The notes below the pieces were generated by a model, which was not told the origin of the DNA, did not search any database, and worked only from the letters and a program-made list of their open reading frames with translations. A program made the translations under genes and the position numbers. A stretch of DNA of 64,000 nucleotides, taken from positions 892,771 through 956,770 of the forward strand of contig NZ_KZ987724.1 in the NCBI RefSeq assembly GCF_003614185.1. The letters run 5' to 3'. The stretch is from Paenibacillus aceti (GTDB taxonomy: Bacteria; Bacillota; Bacilli; Paenibacillales; Paenibacillaceae). Positions 41,222-49,818 of the stretch are shown here, piece after piece (the stretch's first letter is position 1; every line of letters starts with the position of its first letter).

Positions 41222-41403
41222 TAAGTGCCAATATGCAACTATATAGAGGATTTATCCTTCAGCCAGGAATATAAGTGCTATTATACATTTATTTAGACGC
41301 ATCCCCCTCAAATAGGCGATTTAACCAGTGGATAGTTGTATTTACACAGTTATTTTCTGGAATTATGATCCTTTTACAAGAAATAAGTGTATTTTAGCAG
41401 CTA
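41222..41403. repeat. Family D four-palindrome module (D1)
   Basis: Four 20-mers of the form TAAGTG..(8)..CAGCTA, each an imperfect palindrome, start at 41222, 41272, 41333 and 41384 (steps 50, 61, 51). This is the most degenerate family but has the same spacing as A, B and C. It occupies the gap between the terminator and the HAD gene. Confidence 0.75.
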
Positions 41404-41536
41404 TCAGCTACTGATATCATTCAAATACAGCAATATGGAAGATATAGGTGAGTAGGGTTGACAGCCTTATTAGAATAGTAGTTAGGAGCAGAAGTGAACC
41501 AAGACAAAGACATAAAGGTTCGTATAGGGGGAAATA

Positions 41537-42235
41537 ATGAGGATTAAGGCTATACTATTTGATTTGGATAATACATTAATGGATAGGGATTGGACATTTC
41601 AGCAATTTGCACGGCAGCTTATCGATGAATGCCTGATTGACATGAGCGGGGAGGAGCAGGCACGACTGCTCGCTTATATGATTAAGAGTGATGCGGACGG
41701 CTATCGGTCGAAGCAGGGATATTTCCTGGAGCTGATCGAAAAGCTGCCGTGGATCGAGAAGCCGAGCCTGGAGGAGCTTACTAGCTACTATGGGCTGAAC
41801 TATATGACCCATGCCAGAGCGATGGCGTATGCACTCGATACACTGCTACAATGCAGAGCAAGCGGTCTTAAGCTCGGTATCATTACGAATGGCGCCAGCA
41901 GTCATCAGCATAACAAGATCGACTCACTCCAGCTGCGCCCTTATGTCGATACGATTGTTGTATCCGGGGATATCGGCATCCATAAGCCCGATCCAAGGAT
42001 CTATCATTTAGCATTAGAAAAGCTAGGGACATCCGCTGAAGAGACAGTGATCGTCGGAGATCATCCGCGCAATGATATATGGGGGGCCGCGCAACTTGGC
42101 ATTAGAGGGGTATGGCTGCAGCGAGCTCACGCCTGGGATCAGACACTGACAGGCGGGAAGCCTTGGCATACGATTCAGCAGCTAAATGAGCTGATTCCGT
42201 TGCTCCGTATTGAAATCGCATCCTGTCAGAAATAA
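41537..42235 (+). CDS. HAD-superfamily hydrolase
   Basis: 232 residues, ATG 41537 after AGGGGGGAA. All four HAD motifs are present: DLDNT (residues ~8-12), ITNGAS, K in HKPDPRIY, and VIVGDHPRNDIWGA. The helical cap is of the C1 type. A phosphatase for a small phosphorylated metabolite, substrate unknown. It stands alone with its own terminator. Confidence 0.9.
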   Translation: MRIKAILFDLDNTLMDRDWTFQQFARQLIDECLIDMSGEEQARLLAYMIKSDADGYRSKQGYFLELIEKLPWIEKPSLEELTSYYGLNYMTHARAMAYALDTLLQCRASGLKLGIITNGASSHQHNKIDSLQLRPYVDTIVVSGDIGIHKPDPRIYHLALEKLGTSAEETVIVGDHPRNDIWGAAQLGIRGVWLQRAHAWDQTLTGGKPWHTIQQLNELIPLLRIEIASCQK

Positions 42236-42237
42236 CG

Positions 42238-42276
42238 AAAAGACCCGTAAGCCTTACAGCTGCTTAACGGGTCTTT
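42238..42276. terminator. Bidirectional terminator after the HAD gene
   Basis: AAAGACCCGT / ACGGGTCTTT outer stem with an inner AAGC/GCTT pair. Confidence 0.88.
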
Positions 42277-42307
42277 CTATTTCTAGTAAGGATCATCATG
42301 TCTGGTT

Positions 42308-42547
42308 TTAGTAGAGTGACAGGGCCAAGGTATCGAATTCGCTCTTGCTGTGCAGGATAGCTTCGGAACCTTCGATTTCAATACTGATTAACGAATTCAA
42401 GCATTTCTTCAAGGCATTCTTGCCATTACGCAATTTGTTATCGAGAGCGCTAGTCAGCAGCTTGAGCGTGCGTTGAATAGGTTGTTTCGTCTCAGCATTA
42501 AAATATACAGGAACTTGAACGTTTTGGAAGTTAATTAGGATTCTCAT
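42308..42547 (-). CDS. Small hypothetical protein (79 aa)
   Basis: ATG 42547 lies eight bases after GAGGTGA; the frame is open to 42577 but this start is decided by the ribosome site. MRILINFQNVQVPVYFNAET, then KQPIQRTLKLLTSALDNKLR: a beta strand followed by basic helices and an acidic end. No family recognised. Divergent from the next gene across an AT-rich 276-base gap. Confidence 0.6.
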   Translation of the reverse strand: MRILINFQNVQVPVYFNAETKQPIQRTLKLLTSALDNKLRNGKNALKKCLNSLISIEIEGSEAILHSKSEFDTLALSLY

Positions 42548-42823
42548 TACTAAATCACCTCTATACAGTGGTTTCATATTACTTATTTTAGGTTAGAATG
42601 CTTAAAAAAAGATTAAGATATCATTATATTTCAATTAATGTTCTGTGACGCTTATAAGACAAACATACCTATATTTGCTTCTATAATACTAGAAAAAAAT
42701 ACTAGGCACAACATATTCAAGCAAGTTGCGTAAAATAAGTTGAATAGATCATACTTACATGGTAGATTGCTATATGGTAAATTTTTAATAGACATGTTGT
42801 AATGTTTCTAAGGAGGTGTGAGG

Positions 42824-43666
42824 ATGACAACAATGGACTCGGAGGGACCGGGTGAAATAATACTAAGTGCTAAGGAATTATACTATGTGGTCAGCTTGCT
42901 GGGAGAGAAAAGCTTGCCGAATGGAGATATGGAAGCGTTCATTCTCAAATCCAGCGGTTCGGATGTGGATGCTAGGATCTGGCAGGAAGGAAGAGAACAG
43001 CTCATCTCCAGAGGATGTATCTTGCCTGGACCGGACGGAGAGTTCCACATTTCGGTCTCTTTGCTGTCGGTAATCAGCCATATGTTGTTGGCGAACAAAG
43101 CCTATATGCTGCAATATACGGTGGATGGTCGGGAGTATGAGGAACTGCAATATATTAGCGAGACCAGGATCATAAGGATGGAGTGTCTGGGCAAGGAGGA
43201 AGGACAATATCGGGTAACCGATTTGAACATAGATGAAGGCGAGCGTATATATTCCTTCGAGGGTACAGAGCAGAAGTTGAAAAATCCGGGGGAGCTTCCG
43301 GCGCTGCTGCTATCCAGAAGCCAGTTTGCTGAGATCGTGTCCCAGGCCCAGCAATTGGAGATTGAGGAATTGATGCTGCAGCTGTCGAATACGACGGATG
43401 ATCAGGAATCGGTGATTGCTCTGGCGAGATGTATCAAATCTAATACGTCCAGCGGATCGCTCCGTTTCTATTCCTGGGATGAACATGACTGGGAAGTTCA
43501 AAGTGTTAAATTTATTAATAATTATCACATGAATTGGCTGCTGCGCACGAGCGTGAAAGAGGATGAAGACTGGATGATCGCGACGCCAACTTCCATGGAG
43601 AATATTCAGGAGATGATAAGAGACTGGTGCGGCCTGACAAGCCATGATATCCAGGAGCAAGTATAG
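42824..43666 (+). CDS. Hypothetical acidic protein (280 aa)
   Basis: ATG 42824 follows AAGGAGG. Residues 15-60 (LSAKELYYVVSLLGEKSLPN ... GREQLISRG) look like a winged-helix or EspG-like N-terminus; the rest is mixed alpha/beta with SLRFYSWDEHDWEVQSVKFI, then WLLRTSVKEDEDWMIATPTS. The opening loosely recalls ESX-type chaperones (EspG/YukD partners) but no WXG100 gene is near, so I give no function. Terminator follows. Confidence 0.6.
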   Translation: MTTMDSEGPGEIILSAKELYYVVSLLGEKSLPNGDMEAFILKSSGSDVDARIWQEGREQLISRGCILPGPDGEFHISVSLLSVISHMLLANKAYMLQYTVDGREYEELQYISETRIIRMECLGKEEGQYRVTDLNIDEGERIYSFEGTEQKLKNPGELPALLLSRSQFAEIVSQAQQLEIEELMLQLSNTTDDQESVIALARCIKSNTSSGSLRFYSWDEHDWEVQSVKFINNYHMNWLLRTSVKEDEDWMIATPTSMENIQEMIRDWCGLTSHDIQEQV

Positions 43667-43748
43667 GACATGATCAGATTCTAAGGGGGAAAATGATGAT
43701 GGGGTAATACCATTTATGGACATCATGCCATAATTTATGCTAGTAGAG

Positions 43749-43782
43749 CAAATAAGCCATCACCCCAGGTGATGGTTTATTT
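43749..43782. terminator. Bidirectional terminator
   Basis: AAATAAGCCATCACC / GGTGATGG-TTATTT stem with a 3-base loop. Confidence 0.9.
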
Positions 43783-43806
43783 GTCGATCCTGTAAGCTTA
43801 ACGGAT

Positions 43807-46041
43807 TCAGATATAGTTCTGACTTTGACTGGCATGTCTGCGATATTCACTTGGAGTCACTCCGGTGAATTTCTTGAACATGCGATTGAAGGAGCTAAGC
43901 GAGTAATACCCTGTTTTGTTAGCGATTTCATGAATGGCCAGCTCGCTGCTCCGAAGTTGTTCCTTCGCCTTCTCGATGCGAACCTCATTTAATTTGTCGA
44001 TAAAATTAATCCCGGTCTTCTCTTTGAAGTGGGTTGATAAATAGCGACCGGTAATATTCAGCTTCTCCGCCACTCCGTCAAGGGTAATATCCTCCGCGAA
44101 ATGCTCCTCAATGTAAGTAATGACAAATCCGACAATCGAGCCTTGCTCGATCTTCTGCGATTTCGTAGCCATGGTCGCCTCTTGAATAATTCCTTCTAAA
44201 TATTGAGTCAGCTGCTCTACCGTATGGATTTGTTCGACAGGCATCGGAGGCACGGTACTTCCCTTCGTATCATGAAGAATCCGGTTCACCTTACTTCTGA
44301 TTTCTTCCCCCATATTATAGAAGAGATAGGTCCCCGCCTGGTTTTTCTCCATTTGCTGGAGGATTCGGCTTACCGCTTGGACGACGAGCTCATAGTTCCC
44401 ATTCTTCAGATGAAAATTAATTTCTTCTATTAAAGAGGTAGCAGGGATGAATCCGTCAAGCGTCTTCCGCTGCTCGTCCAGAATCTGAGGTTGATCATGG
44501 AATGGACGGTATTTCAGTAGATCCAATACTTGATCATAAGCCTTGGTCATGTCTGCGGATTCCTCGTAACGGGAGCTTACAGCAATGGTCAGGAAGCAAT
44601 ATTCCTTATCTTCGCCAAGTACATTCAGAATTTGAGTCAGACTATCCAGCAGATCAGGATGATTTGCTTCTTCATAGACGATCGATAGAATTTGATTATT
44701 CTCGATCTGGAAGGTATATGTGTTCGTGGCGGCATTCCGCATCGTCAAGTTGATGTACTCACGAATATAATACGCCGTCTTGTCTTCTTTCCCGATGGAG
44801 GCCTCGAAGAACTGAGCTGTATAGTTCAACTGAAATAGAATGAAGCGATACGGGCGCTGTTCACTATTGAACTCTAAAGATTCGCTGGAATTGCCGCGGA
44901 TGTTCTTGAGCCGATTGACATAGTCGTAGTAGCGCAATAACGCCTTTTTTTCCTCTAAATCCTGATACTCTTGATTCGCCTTGACCATGGAATGAATGCT
45001 ATTACGAATCAGCTCGAATTCATTGACGTGCTTTGTCCCTGGGCTCGTATTCAACTGGCGGATCGAGGCGACAATCTCTTTGACCGGATTATTGAACCGC
45101 ATGCTGAAGAAGATGGACGAGACGATGCTGATGATTAGGGCAATGATGAACAGAACCGTCAGAGTTACATTGAAGCTGGCCCGTGAGGAAATCTGCTCAT
45201 CCGGCACAATATTGATATAGGTATAGCCCGTGTTCCCTCCAGTACGGTAGAAGTAATAGTTATGCCCGTCCTTAATCCAGCTCTCTCCAGGCTGAACGCT
45301 GGGCAGCGTGATGCCCTCCGCATTGATGTTCGTAAGCAAAGGCCCCCCCTGAGGATCAAGGATATAGAAATTATTATTAATCGACTGGTGAAAATTCTCG
45401 AATAATTCATCGGTCCGAATTAGAACGAGAATGGCAAAGTCAGGATAAACCTTGCTCTTCACCATATAAGGCAGCGCATGAACGGAATCCGATAAGGCTG
45501 AGTATGTAGATTGTTGCTTAAATGAAGCGGCGGGATACATCTTCAGATAGGAGGTGCTGGCAAACTCCTGCTTCCAGAAGTCAGCGGTATACTCTGGATT
45601 TCGGAAATATTCATTAAATACCTGCTCCGGGCTTCCTCCTCTTGTCTTGTCAAATACAGTATTAAATCTCATGTCGTATACGAGGATGTTATTTATGTAC
45701 AAATGCTGATTCGTGATCAGGCGCTGCAGGTCGGTGATCAGCCCCGAGGCCTGAGCGTAATTCAAATTCTGCGATTGCGTGTTGTTGATGTAATCATTGC
45801 TAAGGTAGAAGTTGACCATGACACTGTCCAGAAGCTGGAAATACTGTTCAAAGTTACGGGTCGTATTCGCCATATTCGTCTCATTATAGGTGATGATTTC
45901 GTCATGGATATTCTTCTGAAAAAAATAATAAGAGAACATGCTGAACGAGGAAAACAGAACGATAATGATACAGAAACTGGATAGAAGCTTCACGAGAACA
46001 GGTCGAGACTTAAGCTTAAGCCGTAGTAATTGTCGCATCAT
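43807..46041 (-). CDS. Membrane-anchored AraC-family regulator of the adjacent sugar cluster
   Basis: 744 residues, ATG 46041, AAAGGGG ribosome site. One N-terminal transmembrane helix (LLSSFCIIIVLFSSFSMFSY), a ~240-residue extracellular sensor, a second helix (NVTLTVLFIIALIISIVSSI), a cytoplasmic linker with a HAMP-like start, and a C-terminal AraC double HTH (ITLDGVAEKLNITGRYLSTH, IHEIANKTGYYSLSSFNRMF). Such one-component sensors sit next to LplABC-type transporters and activate them on sensing an extracellular oligosaccharide. Divergent from the permease gene. Confidence 0.92.
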   Translation of the reverse strand: MMRQLLRLKLKSRPVLVKLLSSFCIIIVLFSSFSMFSYYFFQKNIHDEIITYNETNMANTTRNFEQYFQLLDSVMVNFYLSNDYINNTQSQNLNYAQASGLITDLQRLITNQHLYINNILVYDMRFNTVFDKTRGGSPEQVFNEYFRNPEYTADFWKQEFASTSYLKMYPAASFKQQSTYSALSDSVHALPYMVKSKVYPDFAILVLIRTDELFENFHQSINNNFYILDPQGGPLLTNINAEGITLPSVQPGESWIKDGHNYYFYRTGGNTGYTYINIVPDEQISSRASFNVTLTVLFIIALIISIVSSIFFSMRFNNPVKEIVASIRQLNTSPGTKHVNEFELIRNSIHSMVKANQEYQDLEEKKALLRYYDYVNRLKNIRGNSSESLEFNSEQRPYRFILFQLNYTAQFFEASIGKEDKTAYYIREYINLTMRNAATNTYTFQIENNQILSIVYEEANHPDLLDSLTQILNVLGEDKEYCFLTIAVSSRYEESADMTKAYDQVLDLLKYRPFHDQPQILDEQRKTLDGFIPATSLIEEINFHLKNGNYELVVQAVSRILQQMEKNQAGTYLFYNMGEEIRSKVNRILHDTKGSTVPPMPVEQIHTVEQLTQYLEGIIQEATMATKSQKIEQGSIVGFVITYIEEHFAEDITLDGVAEKLNITGRYLSTHFKEKTGINFIDKLNEVRIEKAKEQLRSSELAIHEIANKTGYYSLSSFNRMFKKFTGVTPSEYRRHASQSQNYI

Positions 46042-46271
46042 GAGGACCCCTTTATAACGTGATGTAATTTAGCAAATGAGCGAATTTACCGAACCTGTGC
46101 AATTATTCGGATTATTCTGCAATTACGCTCAGAACGCAGAAATAAGCCGATATACGAGCCCGGTTTTATCGGTTAATTTTAATAATATAAGATCACGGCT
46201 TGAAATCAACTTGAAAATTGAAATGATCCAGGAATCACAAAATGAGAGGCACCAGAGAGAGGAGAACAGCC

Positions 46272-47240
46272 ATGTTGAAAACGGAGAATACTTTGACGCC
46301 AGGTGAACTCGGATTACCGAAGCCGGGTCGATACAGAAAGACAGCTTTTAAAAGAATCTGGAAAGAGCGATATTTATTTTTATTGATGCTTCCGGGGTTG
46401 ATCTATTTCATTGTGTACCGCTATGTACCGATGCTCGGGAATATTATCGCTTTTCAGGATTTCAACGTATTTAAAGGTTTCCTACATAGTGATTGGGTAG
46501 GGTTTAAGCATTTCCAGAAGATATTCGAGGATCCAGAGGTTCTGCAAGTGCTGTGGAACACGATTCTATTATCCTTCTTACAAATTGTATTCGCTTTCCC
46601 GATCTCGATCATCCTTGCGCTCATGTTAAATGAGGTGCGCAATGAAGGCTTCAAGCGCGTCGTTCAGTCTATCGTCTACCTGCCGCACTTCCTGTCCTGG
46701 GTTGTCGTCGTCGGTCTGGTGACCGTATTACTGAAATCAGACGGGATCGTGAACCAATTTCTGCAACAGGCGTTCGGGATGGAATCCATTCCATTCATGC
46801 AGTCTCCAGGCTGGTTCATGCCGCTGATTGTACTTGAGGTCATCTGGAAGGAATCCGGCTGGGGGACGATCATCTTCCTGGCGGCTCTCTCCGGTGTTAA
46901 CCCGGACCTGTATGAGGCAGCCGTCGTCGATGGTGCTAACCGCTGGCGACAGATCTGGCATATCACGCTCCCGGCGATCCGCAGCACGATTGTTATCCTG
47001 CTGATCCTTCGTCTTGGCAGTGTGCTTGATGTAGGCTTCGAACAAATCTTCCTGATGTTGAATCCGTTTAACAAAGAGGTCGGTGAAGTGTTGGATACCT
47101 TCGTCTACTTCAAAGGTGTGCAGCAATCTGACTTTAGCTTCGCCACGGCGGTAGGATTATTCAAGTCGCTTGTCGGTCTGATCCTCGTTGTCGGGGCGAA
47201 TAGATTGGCCAAAAGATTCGGCGAGCAAGGCATCTATTAA
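46272..47240 (+). CDS. Carbohydrate ABC transporter permease, LplB type
   Basis: 322 residues from ATG 46272 after AGAGAGGAG; GTG/ATG starts further upstream lack a ribosome site. Six hydrophobic helices and the permease EAA motif (YEAAVVDGANRWRQIWHITL PA) for docking the ATPase. The opening RYLFLLMLPGLIYFIVYRYV is typical of LplB. No ATPase gene lies nearby; a shared MsmX-type ATPase elsewhere is the usual arrangement. Confidence 0.93.
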   Translation: MLKTENTLTPGELGLPKPGRYRKTAFKRIWKERYLFLLMLPGLIYFIVYRYVPMLGNIIAFQDFNVFKGFLHSDWVGFKHFQKIFEDPEVLQVLWNTILLSFLQIVFAFPISIILALMLNEVRNEGFKRVVQSIVYLPHFLSWVVVVGLVTVLLKSDGIVNQFLQQAFGMESIPFMQSPGWFMPLIVLEVIWKESGWGTIIFLAALSGVNPDLYEAAVVDGANRWRQIWHITLPAIRSTIVILLILRLGSVLDVGFEQIFLMLNPFNKEVGEVLDTFVYFKGVQQSDFSFATAVGLFKSLVGLILVVGANRLAKRFGEQGIY

Positions 47241-47264
47241 TTCACACAGCAGGAGGGGAAGAGG

Positions 47265-48149
47265 ATGTATAAATATATGAGTCGGGGAGAGAAGCTAGGC
47301 AGCCTAATCAACATGATATTACTGATCATTATAGCGCTCCTCATGTTGTTTCCTTTTTATTACATGATTATCATTTCATTTACTTCTTTTAGCGAATTCG
47401 TGCAAAGTGATATTATATTGTGGCCGAAAAAATGGGTCCTGGATTCCTATGAGTTCATTCTCGGTTCGAAGTCGTTCATAAGATCGATTGGAGTTACGGT
47501 ATTTATTACGGTGGTCAGTACGATATTCAGTCTGATCCTCACCGCGATGATGGCGTATGCATTATCCCGTGACATCTATGGTCAACGCTTCTGGATGTTT
47601 ATGGTGCTGTTCACTTTCATCTTCGGAGCAGGCATTATTCCAACATACCTGGTCATCAAAGAGACACATTTGCTGGATACTTATTGGGCGCTCATCATCC
47701 CGACAGCGATTAATTCTTATAATTTGATCGTCTTCCGGGAATTTATGATGTCGATTCCGAAAGAACTGACCGAGGCAGCGCTGATCGATGGCGGCAATGA
47801 TCTGAATATTTTTACACGGATTATCCTACCGCTCTCCAAGCCGGCACTGGCCGCCTTCGGACTATTCTATGCAGTCAGCGGCTGGAACACCTATTTCAAT
47901 GCGCTATTATATATCAATGATCCGAGTAAATGGACCGTACAGGTTGTTCTGCGGCAAATTGTCATTCTGGACCAGGCTACGACGGCGCTGTCTGAGGGCC
48001 GTTTGAACGGTCTGACACAGAATCCTCCGCCACCGGAGACCATCGGAATGGCAGCGATTCTGATCGCAACGATCCCGATCCTGATCGTCTACCCGTTCCT
48101 GCAAAAGCATTTCGCGAAAGGGGTGATGCTGGGTTCTGTAAAAGGCTAG
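47265..48149 (+). CDS. Carbohydrate ABC transporter permease, LplC type
   Basis: 294 residues, ATG 47265 after GGAGGGGAAGAGG. Six helices; EAA loop TEAALIDGGNDLNIFTRIIL, then PLSKPALAAFGLFYAVSGWN, and the C-terminal HFAKGVMLGSVKG typical of the LplC/YtcP branch. Second permease of the importer; 24 bases after the first. Confidence 0.93.
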   Translation: MYKYMSRGEKLGSLINMILLIIIALLMLFPFYYMIIISFTSFSEFVQSDIILWPKKWVLDSYEFILGSKSFIRSIGVTVFITVVSTIFSLILTAMMAYALSRDIYGQRFWMFMVLFTFIFGAGIIPTYLVIKETHLLDTYWALIIPTAINSYNLIVFREFMMSIPKELTEAALIDGGNDLNIFTRIILPLSKPALAAFGLFYAVSGWNTYFNALLYINDPSKWTVQVVLRQIVILDQATTALSEGRLNGLTQNPPPPETIGMAAILIATIPILIVYPFLQKHFAKGVMLGSVKG

Positions 48150-48198
48150 AAGCTATCGATGGACTGGAACAAATTTACGAGGAGGGTTCATATTTATC

Positions 48199-49791
48199 AT
48201 GGGAAAATACATCAAAGTGTTACTCAGTCTTACCCTTGTGCTAACGATGGTTGCTTGCGGCTCTAACAACTCCGGATCTAACGGGAACGCAGCGGGGAAT
48301 AATTCGCAGCAGGGCGCCAATAATGCAGCGGATGGCGGCAAGAAATATACCGTGACCTGGATGTCCGGCACCTGGAAGGACCCGGTTCCACCGGTGACAG
48401 GCGATGGGGTTACCGCTATCAACGAGAAGTTCAATATCGATTTCAAGCCGCAAATGCTTCCTTGGGACGTGTATACGGAGAAGCTGGCCGTGAAGATTGC
48501 TTCTGGCGATATTCCAGATGTGATCAGTATAGAAGATGCGGACTCGAACTTCGTGAAATGGGCCAAGCAGGGCGCATTCCTGCCCCTCGATGAATTTATC
48601 GGCGACTACGAGACCTTCAAGCCGGTAGATGATTTTATATGGGACGCTATGAAGGTGGAAGGGAAGATTTACGCTATTCCGACCTTCTTCGAAACCAAGG
48701 GCGGTAAGAAGCCGATGATCCGCAAAGACTGGCTGGACAAGCTGGGACTGCAAATGCCAACCAGCTATGAGGAGTTGAAGGAAGTAGCCGTCGCATTTGC
48801 CAAGCAGGACCCGGATGGGGATGGAATGAATAATACGACGGGGCTCGGATTGTCCAAGGAAATCTTCTATGACCCTTCCTTCAGCGCTTATTATGACGCG
48901 GAAACCTGGTATCATAAGAATGATAGTGGACAATATATCCCAGGTTATATATCCCAGGGGAATAAGGATAAAATTCAATTTCTGGCTGATTTGTACAAGG
49001 AAGGAGGCTTGAATAAAGACTGGCCGATCATTACGTATAATGATGTATTCAAAGGTTTCAATGCCGGTAAAGTCGGAATTTGGTACCAGCAGCCGGGAGG
49101 AGTAGGGATCGACCTGGAGATCCTGAAGGAGCTTGAGCCTAATGCCGAGGTAGTGCCGATTCCCGCATTCAAGGCGCCGGACGGTTCCCAGGGCTTCACA
49201 CATGGATCTGGCTTCTACGGGATGTATCTGCTAAACGCGAAATTGAAGGGTGAGCCTGAGAAAGTGAAGAGAATCCTGGAAATGATCGATTATTCCAGAC
49301 AATATGTGCCGCTTGAGGAAAGGAACCCGCAGAATGAGTATTTCGACTGGATCAAGGGACATGAAGGTAAAGGCTATAACATGGTAGACGGAGTTGTTGT
49401 TGACGATCCGCAGAACTTCGCGCTGGTCGCTCCGGCAGCTTATATTCCAGACGTAGCCTGGACAAGCAATGAGCAGACGCTGAAGGATTATATCGCCTTG
49501 GCTAAGCCTGCCTATAAAGAACAGGATCAGGCGTTCTATGACATGCTCTCGGCAGCTGAATTCTATGTTAATCCGATCCACCGGGTGCATCCGCCGAAAT
49601 TCATGGAGAAGAAGACGGAGCTGTTCAAATACATCACGGATGAGACAACGAAGATGATCGTCGGCCAAAGACCGATCTCCGAATGGGAGGCTATGGTGCA
49701 GGAATATATGGATAAGGGTGGCAAGGAAGTCATCGACGAGGTGAATCAGGAGCTGCAAGCAGGCAATATCCAGGGAGAATGGTCTAAATAA
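48199..49791 (+). CDS. Extracellular sugar-binding lipoprotein, LplA type
   Basis: 530 residues, ATG 48199, GAGGAGGG ribosome site. Signal peptide with lipobox TMVAC (cleavage before Cys ~20), then a Ser/Asn/Gly-rich linker and a family-1 solute-binding fold (YTVTWMSGTWKDPVPPVTGD, FKPQMLPWDVYTEKLAVKIA). Over 500 residues is normal for the LplA class, which binds oligosaccharides. It feeds the two permeases upstream. Confidence 0.92.
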   Translation: MGKYIKVLLSLTLVLTMVACGSNNSGSNGNAAGNNSQQGANNAADGGKKYTVTWMSGTWKDPVPPVTGDGVTAINEKFNIDFKPQMLPWDVYTEKLAVKIASGDIPDVISIEDADSNFVKWAKQGAFLPLDEFIGDYETFKPVDDFIWDAMKVEGKIYAIPTFFETKGGKKPMIRKDWLDKLGLQMPTSYEELKEVAVAFAKQDPDGDGMNNTTGLGLSKEIFYDPSFSAYYDAETWYHKNDSGQYIPGYISQGNKDKIQFLADLYKEGGLNKDWPIITYNDVFKGFNAGKVGIWYQQPGGVGIDLEILKELEPNAEVVPIPAFKAPDGSQGFTHGSGFYGMYLLNAKLKGEPEKVKRILEMIDYSRQYVPLEERNPQNEYFDWIKGHEGKGYNMVDGVVVDDPQNFALVAPAAYIPDVAWTSNEQTLKDYIALAKPAYKEQDQAFYDMLSAAEFYVNPIHRVHPPKFMEKKTELFKYITDETTKMIVGQRPISEWEAMVQEYMDKGGKEVIDEVNQELQAGNIQGEWSK

Positions 49792-49818
49792 TCTAAATTT
49801 ATCATTTGGAGGTATAGT

